From assembly GCA_029204225.1 (NCBI GenBank), contig CM055111.1:23930899-23994898 (forward strand): a DNA stretch of 64,000 nt. The letters run 5' to 3'. The notes beneath the pieces are model-generated. The model was not told the DNA's origin, did not search any database, and saw only the letters and a list, made by a program, of their open reading frames with translations. Each line of letters opens with the position of its first letter. The first letter of the stretch is position 1. This document shows, piece after piece, positions 48,698 through 61,200 of the stretch. The DNA is from Diphasiastrum complanatum (taxonomy: Eukaryota > Streptophyta > Lycopodiopsida > Lycopodiales > Lycopodiaceae). The translations under genes and the position numbers were made by a program.

Positions 48698-49122
48698 TAG
48701 TATAGTCTGTGGCTGAAAAAAATCATAACTTTTGAACGACAACTCGGATTAAGACGATTACGATGCCTTTCAATGACACCCAAGATGACCCAGTTCCGAA
48801 CTACGGTGAAGAAGTTATGGCCAGTCAAAGTTTTGGTCAGTCAACACTTGGTCAACCCAATATCTCTTTTAAGCGCAGTTGACCAGTTTGACCCGGTGAA
48901 ACTGGTCAACTGCACTTGAAAGAGATATCGGGTTGACCAAGTGGTGACCGACCAAAACTTTAATTGGCCATAACCTCTCCATCGTAGCTCGGAACTGGGT
49001 CATGTTGGGTGTCGTTGAAAATCTCTCGTCAAGGGCTTTCTAATGGCATCGTAATCGTCTCAATCCGACTTGTCATTCAAAAATTACACTATTTTTTTTT
49101 TGTTGTGTTACATACTATACTA
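48698..49122. repeat. Foldback element, ~190 bp arms, 15 bp loop
   Basis: The left arm 48698-48886 ends GCGCAGTTGACCAG. The loop is TTTGACCCGGTGAAA (887-901). The right arm 48902-49122 begins CTGGTCAACTGCAC. Arms match over TTGACCAAGTG, GGCCATAAC, CGGAACTGGGTCAT and GACGATTACGATG, with scattered mismatches and small indels. No protein is encoded; the frames across it are chance. Confidence 0.85.
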
Positions 49123-51710
49123 CAAATAAAATGGCTTATTTACGGACTGCCCCCGACGCAAAATTACAATTCTTTTAAAAAGAAAAGAAAATCAATTTGA
49201 AGGAGCTACGTTACGTAGATTTCAAATTTGAGTGTTTTGATTGAACATGTGAAAGAAACTTTTGAGAAAAAAAATAAAAAGTATATTTTTGAAAGGCCCC
49301 TTTTGTGCTCAAATTTTATCTAATGCTTGTTCAGCCCTCCCACCACCCAAAATGCACTTTTTTCCAACAAGTTCTCAAAATTTGGGACAATGTATGGGAC
49401 CCCTGAAAAATGTAAAAGGGAAATTTCGCTTTATGGCTTGCATAAAGACACCTCAGACAAAGGCTTGCACTTTGCATTTAACCTAGTTGCTTTAAGACGA
49501 AAGGAAAAGGTCGAAGAGAGGATAGACTCCAGCAACCAAATATGGATAATGGGTCTCTACTAAACGTTTGATTGGCATCTAACAAGCATCTCATAAGCAC
49601 CCAATACTTGAAGGCTCCTAAGCACCCAATACTTGAAGGCTCCTATTTGAAAAGCGAGGGCAAGCTCAAGGTTGCCAAAAGGGAAAAAGGGTTGATGCTC
49701 CAAAAGGAAAAGGATTGCGTGGGTGGCCTACTTCTCAAGGGGGTTAGGGCTCTATGTTTTCACCACAAGACTGGAGCAGGCAAAAACAAAGAATTTGTGC
49801 TTTGGATACTCGGGATAACATTCTCTTCAATTCATGAATGCTTTTGTGGTGCTGAAGGTGGACACGGTTCCTCTAGTGACATTGTCAAGAGCAGGTACCA
49901 AAAGTTCTGAGAAACAACATAGCTTGCTGTCCAGCGATCCTGTTTTCTGAGAAAGAGCATTTCTAATCAAAATCATGATTGTTTCCAGCTCGAGTAATTT
50001 GTAGCAGACCCCAGCAATATTCCGACCTACTTCAGGTGAGATTCCGGCCATTTTCAAGCCATTTTCAGGCAGAAATACTTTCTCGCAGCGTTCTAGGTCA
50101 GTTTTTGAGGGGTCAAAAAGAAACTGTTTCCCAACAAAAGCTGTTTTGGGAAATGTGTTTCCCTGACCGTTTGGTCGTTTCCTGGGGGGCTTTTCCCAGG
50201 TTTAGGGAAACGAGATATGATGCTGGGAAACACGTTTCCCAGCCAAAAAGGGCCAGGAAACGCATTTCCCCAATACTATGGATCCTACACAGATTAAATG
50301 AGATGAAATTTTACAAAACTACTCAAATACTTTGGCGTCCAGCATTTGCAATTTTATCATTACCAAATACAACAAGTGAGCATTTACATCATTGCCTAAA
50401 ATGTGTTTCTTTTTCAAGACCATGGTTTCACACCATGAGTATCCTTTCTTTGAAAGTCATGGGTAAAAGTCCTATGATGCCTCACTGCCACTTTGTGCAA
50501 TAATAGTCTTTTTAACTTCTGTGGTAATCGTGCTGTGTGTAGCTTTGTCCCTCATTGAAGCATTTGTTCATAGCTTATGCTTGTGGAATATCTTAACCCA
50601 CTGACAACTAGCTCTGTTCATAGTAAAAATAGTAAAAAGGTACATATGCACCAACCCTCGTAATGTACAGAGGTTTGAAATTCTCCTTGTGTAATATGAA
50701 TAATCAAGATACTGCAGAATGTCTTTTCAACTCAGAGAATCAGTCTGCAAGATGTATCAGCAAATAAATTTAAAACACAACATACTGCATGGATATATAG
50801 ACACGTGAATGAGACTTATTTTCCATGGAGGTATCAGAGGAATAACTTAATCAAAGAGGTCAAAGAATTCAAAGAGACGATCAATTGAATAGCTTCTGAT
50901 TGGAGAAACCGATCTCCGATGACCTTTTTTATTTCTTGTAGCTTTTAAAGTTGCATACCCATGCAACAAATGCTTTAAAATACAGAATATTAATTATGCT
51001 ACAACTAAGTAATGAATAATCAATCGTGTTGCTCCACAGATTGATGGTTATGAGCCAGATGTGCATACATGCTTAGTTTTGAGCTGCTATAAGAAAACAT
51101 GAGAAGCTGCACAGTAACCGTGCTAAATCTGGGGCTTTCCTTAGCCTGTACTAGCATTTTTTATCGCAATTCTAGAACTTAGTTATGGTTGTCCAATAGG
51201 AGGACTACCTTTTATCCATTTTGCTTCCACATCTATGAAACAGTCAGTACTGAATGCTGATTTTTGTTTGCTGCTGACACATGGTGACTGGTTCCTTGTT
51301 AGCTGTGGTCTGTCATTCTATTGTACAGTGTTTGAATTTGATCCTAAATCATCAAGGTGAATCCATTGCTTGCACAAACCCTTTCTAGCACCCAGCCTAG
51401 ACTTGAGGTTGGAATTGTTGTTATCCCCAAAGCACACACCAACCTTACTACGACCTTGGATGGCGGTTGGCCTGCGCATGCATGGCAGGTAGGTGCATGC
51501 ACGTATACACTATTGGCTAATAGTTGATGCCTTTCATATTTCTAGCATGGCCACATGGAAAAAGTCTCTCTTGGTAGTCCAATATGGGCAAAATCTCCAC
51601 CTTGTCGGTGCCAATTATAAAAATTATTCAAATTTCTCAGCAGTGCAAAGATATGGTTTGTCGCACATCTACGGACTAGTATCTACAGATACAAATAGGC
51701 TGAAACATTT
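49123..51710. other. Intergenic and 3' flank of the KAC gene
   Basis: No gene recognised. It includes a 26 bp tandem duplication (TAAGCACCCAATACTTGAAG at about 49589 and 49619) and a cluster of GGGAAA...TTTCCC palindromes at 50110-50270. The last few hundred bases probably include the 3' untranslated region of the minus-strand kinesin-like gene. Confidence 0.4.
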
Positions 51711-52286
51711 TCAGTGAGATAATGTACTTATTGTAATGTCTACATCTGAACTTTGCCTTGCATGTTTTTGTCTTTTCAAAGGTGCAACTACATTCCCACC
51801 ATCTTTCAACTTGTCCTTGTCGATATCATGTATTGAGCTTCGTAAGGCTGGTACTCTAATTGCAAGAGTCCTATATAACCTTGCATACCGAGCACATGTA
51901 CCCTCTGCAGTTCGAGCCAATGCCAGCTGACAAAATGCTTCTGGTAAATGTGACAGTAGTCTTCTTATTTCCTCCAAGGAAAGCCCATCCAATGCTGCTG
52001 GAGAGGGAACTACTGAAACGAGCTCCTTACCAGTTTTGTCGTCAACTCTTGCTTGTGCTTTAATCAGTAGTTCCAAAGATGATGTAGCACCGCATTTAAT
52101 TATGAATGGTGTACCTGCTCCAGTATTGAACTGCAAGACACTCCAATGGATCACATCATCATCTGCATGGAATGAAAATGTATCTACCAAATCACCTGAA
52201 GATGATGCTGGTTCACTGGAAATTAAAATCTCATCAGACATCCAAGATCTAGAATGCTGCGGGCCTTCAGACTGTTGAGGTATTGA
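51711..52286 (-). CDS. KAC: KAC last exon
   Basis: This is 191 codons plus TGA, entered from a TTTTGCAG acceptor and joined to LIE of the previous exon to give LIESIPQQ. It holds the conserved C-terminal globular domain (WSVLQFNTG to LYRTLAIRVPALRSSIHDID) and a variable basic tail (KRQKHARQSS). Confidence 0.92.
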   Translation of the reverse strand, partial: SIPQQSEGPQHSRSWMSDEILISSEPASSSGDLVDTFSFHADDDVIHWSVLQFNTGAGTPFIIKCGATSSLELLIKAQARVDDKTGKELVSVVPSPAALDGLSLEEIRRLLSHLPEAFCQLALARTAEGTCARYARLYRTLAIRVPALRSSIHDIDKDKLKDGGNVVAPLKRQKHARQSSDVDITISTLSH

Positions 52287-55200
52287 CTGCAAAAGAATAC
52301 ATGATGTCATAAGCCCCACCTCCCATAACATCACATTTCAGGTTTTCATGCAATATAAGAGAAGAAGTGTACAAGAAAGCAATTGATCTTTAAGTCACCA
52401 GATTTTTTCAAGGACAATCTACTTCAAAATAGGGGGACATAAAAGGACAGCATCAAGCAAATATAGGACAAGCATCAGCAATTCAAGAGCAAATTGTTGG
52501 ATTGTGTTAAGATGGAAATTGAAATGCAACCTTAGTTCCAACGACTCGTGATAAAAACGATTCTGAATAGATTCACAATTCGTATTGAGAAGTTCCTTCG
52601 CTTTTCTTTTCAGAAATTTTGAGGCTGTTTTGGAAACCACAATGAAACTTTGAACTCTTCTTACAATTTTTTTAAATTGTCTAGTAGTCTAATGATTTGA
52701 ATACCAATTTTTTTTGTTATTGATTCAAATTGAGCAGATTCATATTGACTAGGAACTATGCACAGAGCAGCTCTAGTTTCAAGATCTTCTGGGCAATTGC
52801 AATGCTATGATACACAGCAGTGTAGTAGAGAAGCTAGCTGGAAAATATTGAGCTCTAGTTTCACGTTCTTCTGGGCAATTGCCATGCTATGATACACAGC
52901 AGTGTAGTAGAGAAGCTAGCTGGAAAATACCGAGCTCAGCCTGTCCTTTCAAAAGAAAATAAAATCTGGACAAGATTCTTGGAAACAGTTGCAGTACAAT
53001 TTGCCAAGGAATATTTATAGTTTCAGTTGGGGATTGGGAACAAGGACATGTATCAAGAAAACCTTTAGACTGTAAACAGTTATGCAGATTGACCTGAGGC
53101 CATAGTTACCAGATACGAACATGTTTCCAACACGTACTTCAAAAATTCAATTGCCTCCAGCAATCTTGAATATGTATACAGATGAATATGCCACATCATC
53201 ATGCTCCATCTCCATAAACATAATCAAAAATTTCAAATCTCTTGATATAGAGATGTCCGAGAAATTTTGATAGCAGATTTTGGAGTTTCCATTTGCATAC
53301 TAGATAATGTTTTCAAGAATGAGTGTTGGTTGAAACTTGAAAGGAGGGTCAATTGTAGAACAGAGAACGTAATTATGGCTTCAAATAGGGCCTCTAAACA
53401 TATGACAGCTGTAGCATGTCTTTTTTAGGCCCCTAGCCCCTTAAATACGTTCCAACACTGCAGTCAATAAAACACGGCATGTCTCGGTAGCTCTGCCAAA
53501 GGCCTGTAGGTTGTGCCTATGTAGAAACTTACATAGCTGCTTCGTCAAAATGAAAGAGCCAACATATGCATTTAGTTGGACTTGTAGCTGGACTATAAAA
53601 TCGAATGATTTCTTCTCATTGCAACACCGCAGTCAATAAACACAGCATGTCTCGGTAGCTCTGCCAAAGGCCTGTAGGCTGTGCCTAAGTAGAAACTTAC
53701 ATAGCGCTTCTTCAAAATGAAAGAGCCAACATATACATTTAGTTGGACTATAAAACCAAAAAATTTATTCTCGTATGCAAGATTTCAATATAGCCACTAC
53801 ATCATTTCTCTTATATAGGCTGTGTGATTTTTCTCTAAGCAGATAGATATGAAGTGTAAAGTTTACTAGATTTCTCAATTCTATACTAGTATCAGTTGCA
53901 TCAGTTTCTTCAAACTCAAGAAAATTAAAGATATGATCAAGAACAATGAATGTAAGTGGATGGCTGCATAGAAAAGAACCACCACATGTTATGTATATCT
54001 ATCTGAAAGCTGAAAAGTACTGATCCATTACTGAAACCCACGTACCTCAATTAGCTTCCTTGCTTTCATAACAAACTTTTGTGCACAAGGATGATCAATG
54101 AATAGTAGTGATGACATTCTCTCAGATAGTGCCTTCAAGCGTCCCAACAGAGATTTTTGCTTCAAAGGGAACATAGCATATTGTAAAGCTTCCTTTTGAA
54201 TTTCCTGTGAGTGGAAAAACTCATTCACGTTATTATCCTAAGAATTGAAAATTCTTCTTTGATATGACAAGAGCTTGTCTGAGCTTAGATTTTGCACAAA
54301 GATCATGATAAAGCCACTAGCAGCTGCCTGTACAAAAGCATACTTTGCACAGAATATGGCAAAGCAAATACATGGACAAATATTGACAAATACATTGGAA
54401 ACCAGGCAAATGGAGAAATCATTGCAAATATCGTACAGGCCAGAGAAACCAAGGTTCTCTGGCCTATGGTCCATAATACAGATGATCCTAATCCAATTAA
54501 GCAAGCTATGTAGATAAGGGAAATGCTGCTGTGAAGTATTATATAGACTGCTTTGTCCTTTGGCTGAAAATTTTAAGTTTCTTCACAAATGTTTCTGGTA
54601 GATAAACCATACTACCTCAGCTTGTTTTGCGATGTCCTCAAGAGATATCAATGATGCAACCCGAGCGTCTTCACTGGCGGTTGATGGAGTTCGGAAAGGT
54701 GAACCACCTTCTTCTTTTGCCAGAAGGGCCACCTCCGTGCGCATTTGCTGCATAACCTGAAATTCAGATTGTTTCAGAATTGGGTTAGGAGTACATTACA
54801 CTAACGCTTCATGAGCAAACTACACAGCAGGAGGCGTCACGACATCCCTAAGATACCAGGTATTTCAGAATGGCCGAGAAAAAAAGAGATCCATTGCCCT
54901 CATTGAAACATTATTTTTGAGTTTGCTACCTCTTCTGAAAAGCTAATTGATGCGAGGCTAGAAAGCATTTACTTTTGGCTTCAATTGTTGGTAAGGTACA
55001 GCCAGTTTCTTTTGTAATGAACTATGTACCTTTCGACGTTTTTTCTCTATGGATTCCAGACCAGATCTTAGGTTTACAACTTGTTCCAGTGTCTCAGCCT
55101 CTTCAGTTGCAAGAGTGGAAGCGAGATCCTGCAAGAGTAACAATGATTGCACATTCAGAAAACAGTAAGTGCAGTACTCGTCCCAAAAAATTTCACACTT

Positions 55201-58200
55201 TCATGAGATGCTCACAACAACAAATTCAATTAAAGAATGTTAACTAAGAAGATAGACCTATGAAGAATACTGATAAGTGATAACATTTAATACTGAACTA
55301 CGTTGGTGGGTCATTGCATTCTAAGATGAAGTATAAGAATGAGAGACCCCCTTTACGATTGATAATGCCTCAAAGCTTGATATGTGATTGATTACATAAC
55401 AGAAGGTTCTTTTACAATTCCTAGAAGACTATAAATAGGGATTCAAGACACTCATGATGTAGCTTTTAGTTATTGAGATGCTTGGGCTCTTTGCAAGACA
55501 ATTTCAATTAAGTTTGCAGTAATTTATGTCATTGAGCTTGTGAAAGCCACATGAACCATAGTTTACACTTTTGAACCCTGTTCTGACCCAAACGACTCGG
55601 AACGTACGGTACGTTCCATACGGTACATTCCGGAACGTACTGGGTGGGAACGTGGTACTTAGTAAAAATAGAAATAAAAACACTTTTTTTCCTTTGTTAA
55701 ATACTTACAAATTTTTCTGATTTTTTTTTTGGCCACGTTCCGGAACGGGCAAGTATGGTTTACGCGGACCTATATCATTATATTTTTCTGTTCCTCCTGA
55801 TTTTAGCCCTTGGGGCTTGCAATTTGTTTCGTTCTTTTTCTGTATACATTAGTATGAATAATTACTTTGTAACTTGATTTTATGTGTGCATGGGGTGTGT
55901 TTCCCTTACCATAGCTTGTCTGCATGAAAGCCAACATGAATATGCTGAACATGTTGCTAAAAACTGCAGCATGCTTTGAACCTTCATATCCTTCATGTCT
56001 GGCACAAAAACCTTTCCATTTCTCAATAACATACCATCCTTCACGGTGTATGTTAGATATGTACTGGTGTGTGCCTCTACGGAAGCGACAGCCTCGACTG
56101 ACTCTTCCGCTTGGTCAACTAACTTGCCGCGCATCAGGCCACACACAGTGACAATGTGCATCGCTCTGATGAGCTCTCTTGATCTCCTCCATGAAATCAT
56201 TGTCAACTATAATAAAGCTCACTGATGCAGTATCCGAGATAGTGCATCAGCGACCACATTTTCCTTCTCTCTTTGAAAGCAAATTTCCAAATGAGAGGAA
56301 ACGAATATCCTGATGAAATTCTTGCATCAGCTCGGCCCACCGAGCCTGGTAGCCCTTCGAATCTGGCTAAGTGCAGAAGTACATCAAAGTACGATAGTCA
56401 GTATACACATAAAATTCGACGCCATACAGATGATTCGCCACACCTTGAGCGCATGTATGATCTCCATGTACAGGTGGCCTCTCCCCCTGCAGGACATGAG
56501 ACAAACCCTCATGCATAAAAACATACTCATGCGAAAGGAAATCTATAGTGGGCTGCTTACTCGCATGCCACCATTTTCCTAGTACAACATCGCTAACTTG
56601 GTGATCTCGAAGTCTAACTTCTCGAAATAAGTATGAATAGTTAGCAGCGCCTAAGAGACTCGTTGATCCCACACCTCTGTGCCCTTACCATCTGACATCT
56701 CAACTGTATACTGGTAATCAGAAGGCACAGTAGCCAAGTTAAGCTTCTTCACCACATGAGAGTTGATAATATTATGTGAGGAGCTGATGTCGAATAATAC
56801 AAGAACATCTCGACCTTCCAGCTTCCCCCTCATCCGTATCAACTCACTATCTGAAAACTGATACCCACCTCGTGCCCTGGTGGCAAGGAAACAAACTGGT
56901 GCATCTGGAATAATCTTTTGCACCGAAACAGTCATGACATGCTTTGTGTCCTCATCATTGCTACCCAGTAAATCATCCAACATATCGTCATCCTTGCCCC
57001 CTTTCTGTCGCGGCTGTAAAGTATGGAGCTTTTTGCCTGTGCGCCAAGGACAATCTTTGAACAGGTGTTTGCCAAGGCAGAAAAACCACAATCCTTCTTT
57101 CTTGACCTTTTCTTTTTGTTCCGCTGTGAGGGGAGATTTATTGTAGGAGCGTTTTGGCAAAGAAAGTGCTGGCTTGCATTTCAGAACCTGTTGCATCAGG
57201 ATAGGGTGTCGCTGCGGGAGATTTTTGTGGCCCTGCTGGCCACGACCCCCTCTTCTTGTGCATAAAAGGCACTCCAGAATCAAGCTTGCTTCTGGTAGTG
57301 CCTTCATAGTTGAGAGTCGTAACAACTGCCTCTTCCAAGGTCTTACCTCAACTCCTCTCAAAGACCAAACAAAAACTTGTGTACCACAAGCCGCTCTGCA
57401 ATTTCTTTTGGAATCTTGATAAGTACTTCCTTGTACCTATCGGCATATTCCTGCACACTGTAGTGTTTTTGATGGTAAATGTGCAACCATTCTAACTCTG
57501 TTTTAGTTGGTTTGAACTTCATGAAGCTGTGTTTGAAAAGCATATTTTTCATGGTGGCATCAATACAAAAAAATTTATTTTTTGTGCCCTTCAATTCCGA
57601 CGTCATCTGGATAGAGAACTAGCCTTGTATACTAGTTAACTATTGTTTTTTTTATGGGTTTCTGATTTCTAGTAGCGAATTTTCTGCTACAAAATAAGTA
57701 GAAACTATAGAAGGTTTTTTGTCTGTCAGTTTAGGCACACAAAACCATCACAAAATTTATATTTTCTGGTTGTGTTTCAAAACAGTTCAATATTGACTAT
57801 TTGATGCCTATTTTTTGTTTGACTGTTACTTCACCTTATATCCATAAGGCATAAGAAGTACAAACAATTGTGTACATGTTTTTTGTACTTTGCAAAGCAT
57901 ATGATAAGACTCCGTTTCGTCCTTTTTGAGAAAATTCGTTTTAGTGTTTCTAGACAATATTTTGATCCATATGTAGTAGAACACTAAAAGAGCACATAAA
58001 GCATCTTTGTATTGTCTATTAAGATGAGAGAAGCTTTTCGTTAAAGAATCTAAGTGTGAATTCTTTGAAAAGGAATTTTATCGTCAAGATCACCACTCGG
58101 CGGATCAAGATGAGTGCACAAGCCTCACATGTATCTGAAGAAGACTTAATGCTAGGAAGATCTGTTACCATATTGTACTTGTTCAAAACTTGTAAAGTTT

Positions 58201-61200
58201 GATAGCTCAAATGACCATACCTCTCATGCCAAAGCTTGTCCTGACTAGAATCCTTTGCTAACAAGGCCTCTTGGCTAGGAATGGTTGTGTAAAGCTTGTA
58301 AAGACCCCCTTCTTGCATTCCCTTGGCTACCACCTTGAAGCTTTGATCTTTGTATTTTACCAAACAAGTAGATTCGTCAAACTCCACCAGCATGTTTTGT
58401 TTGGTATTGGCACCAACAGATAGCAAGTTCTAGTCAACCCTGGTACATGCAAAACACTCTTGATTACCTTCACCTGTCCTAATGACAGTTGCACTAGAAC
58501 TGTGCCTTCGCCCCTCACCTCATGTGTAGAGTTATCTCCAAGGCATACTTGCAGACCATCTCATGTCTTCTCATAGGTATTGGACCAATGTCTATGAGGT
58601 GTCATGTGCTTTGAGGCTCCAGAATCAATGTACCATCCACCAAACGTGGATTCAGATGATAGGGCTGTGGTGAATAGATCAAGCCAACCAGATTGCCTTC
58701 TCCTACAACTTTATCAACAAAGTGACCCTGCTAGTTCTTTTCCTTCTTCTGATCACTTTGCTTCTTCAAAAGCGAAATGCCCATACTTGCCACAATAGTT
58801 GCAGTTGCCCTTCCTCTTGGGTGTAGATGAGGAATTGGTGCTTGACTCCTCTCCAAGCTTTGCTTTAAGTTCTTTCCCTTTGCCTTTCCCTTTCTTTTGA
58901 AAATTCTGCTTCTTCTTAGAAGCAAATGCATGTTCTAGATTATCTTCCCTTTCAGAAAGATTCTTCCTTCTCATCTCCTCCTGTAAAAGAAGACCACATA
59001 GCTCCCCAAAGGTTGGGAGTTTCTCCCTAGCAGAAAGGGACATCACATGGTCTTGATAGTTGAAAGACAAACTATTCAAGACTAGGGGAACAATACGTCA
59101 CTTACTGTCTCTCCCACAGAAGCAAGCTGGTCCATAAGGTCCTTGACCTTTGTGATGTGATCACCCATTGTTACACCTGCTTCCATCTTGAGAGTATGTA
59201 ACCTGTTCTGCAAGAAACAAGCCTAGCTGAATCCACTGTTTCAAACATGGACTTCAGAACAGTCCAAGCTTCCACTACATCCTTTGCATTGCAAATGTGA
59301 GGAATAATGTTGTCTTTGACAGAAAGATTGATCATCCTATGAGCCTTCTGTCTCCTGCTTATGTAGTCCTTCAATCCAAGTTCAGATGTTGGTACAGGCT
59401 CTCTACCTGCCATTAACTCCCAGCAATTCCTGTCCATCAAGTAATGGAGATGAGTGGTGGACCCTGGTAGGAGGAGAGGGGAATGGGCGTGGGCGTAGAT
59501 TACTAGAGAGAGTGGTGGGATCTAGGCTAAAGGAGGGTAGGACAACGTGGAGGAAACGAACGTGGAGAACGGCAGCAATGAAGGTGGAGGGATGGAGGGA
59601 TAGTGTAGCTAGGAAAGTGATTTGATACCATGTTATGAACACAATCACATGTATCAAAAGAAAAACAATGGCTGAAGCCCTACAAGCAGTGGCTAAGCAT
59701 AGACAAGAGATCTCCCAGAGCCCAAGCAATACTTGCTAGAAGAGAAGGAATATAATAATCTACCTAATGACTGAACGATAGCCCTATATATACTATCTAG
59801 AGGCCCTTGGTGGAACCTTTTGGTGATTAGGGCAAAATTAGGGTACTTGGGTCCCATAAGGACATGCCCTTAATGGTATCTAGACTAGTACCTGAAGTAT
59901 GCTAATTAGAGCAACCAATAATTAGGGTTGGGAAGGACAAGTCCATAACAGCGATTGACATATATGTTGGATTTATTCCTCTACTCTCCTAAATCCCATG
60001 TTAACCTAGTTCCATTCATATTGCTGCAGTTTTACACGCATTGTCGCACAATCTGCAAAAATGCTCTATTATCGAAGACAGGCATCTGAATGATCAGCCT
60101 AAAGATGCTATTTTGCCTGATAACGTATAGTTCTTTCCTTTTTGCCTATTGTTATATTACAGGTTCAGCTATAGCATATGGTCTCTAGTCGAACTCTCGC
60201 TGCCTCTCACTGCTGCTTGAAGCGATCTGGATTATCTTTATATTCTTTCTTTGCATACTTCCAATCCTCTTTCTCCATGTAGGAGGGCCTACTTCTATTA
60301 GATCTCACTGCATCTCGGATCTCCGATTGGCGGTGGCTCATTGCGGATCCCATGCGGCTCCTCATCCATTTCCGTGCAAACTCCATTTCCTCGGATGGGA
60401 CTGGGAACTCACTACGCAGCTGATCAGCGACTCTTGCGGTCATCGCTGACATCGCGCCAGTCATGAAATATGTCTCGAGGAAAGTATATATACATGAGCT
60501 CCCTCATGCGCGTGATGACCCTCTTACCATGGGCATTCTCAATGATGTGACCATTCCTATATATGTCATACAACGGCAGGATGGCAGCTCGTGGAGATGT
60601 GGCCCTGTGTTCAGATTTTGGTAGAGTGGGACAATCATCCTATTGACGAGGCTATTTAGGAGTCTATTGATATATTTGATCATACTCCTTTACTTGCTCA
60701 TCAGGTGCATGCTCTTGCTACTACTATCTTTTCTCAGGGTGCTCCTGATTATATTCTAATTCCTCCAACTGATGTACCTCCTTGATGCTGCTTCACCTAT
60801 GGTGCTATTTTTCCTTCGTTGCCCACAACAACGACAATGTTTTTCAGTGGGGGAGCATAATGGACTATTGGTTCCATAGACGACATATATTACAAGGCCT
60901 AAACTCATCTATATTCATTAGTTGGCCACAAGTCTTTTTCATTCATGTACATGCTAAAAGTCTTTACTGTGTGTTTATTTTGAAACCGGCTGACAGCCCA
61001 ACTATTACTATTTAAGTCCTAATGCGGGGGTCCTATTGGCACCCATGACCCTAGTTTGGATAATATAAGTTCAATGCCTAGAAGCTAAAATTTTGAGGTT
61101 CCTATTGGATACAAATAGGCTCTATGTATATTCATTTTTCAGCTTATGATTTGAGAGTACTTGAGCTCTTCGTGGGTAAACCCTTGCCTTTGCTATTGCC

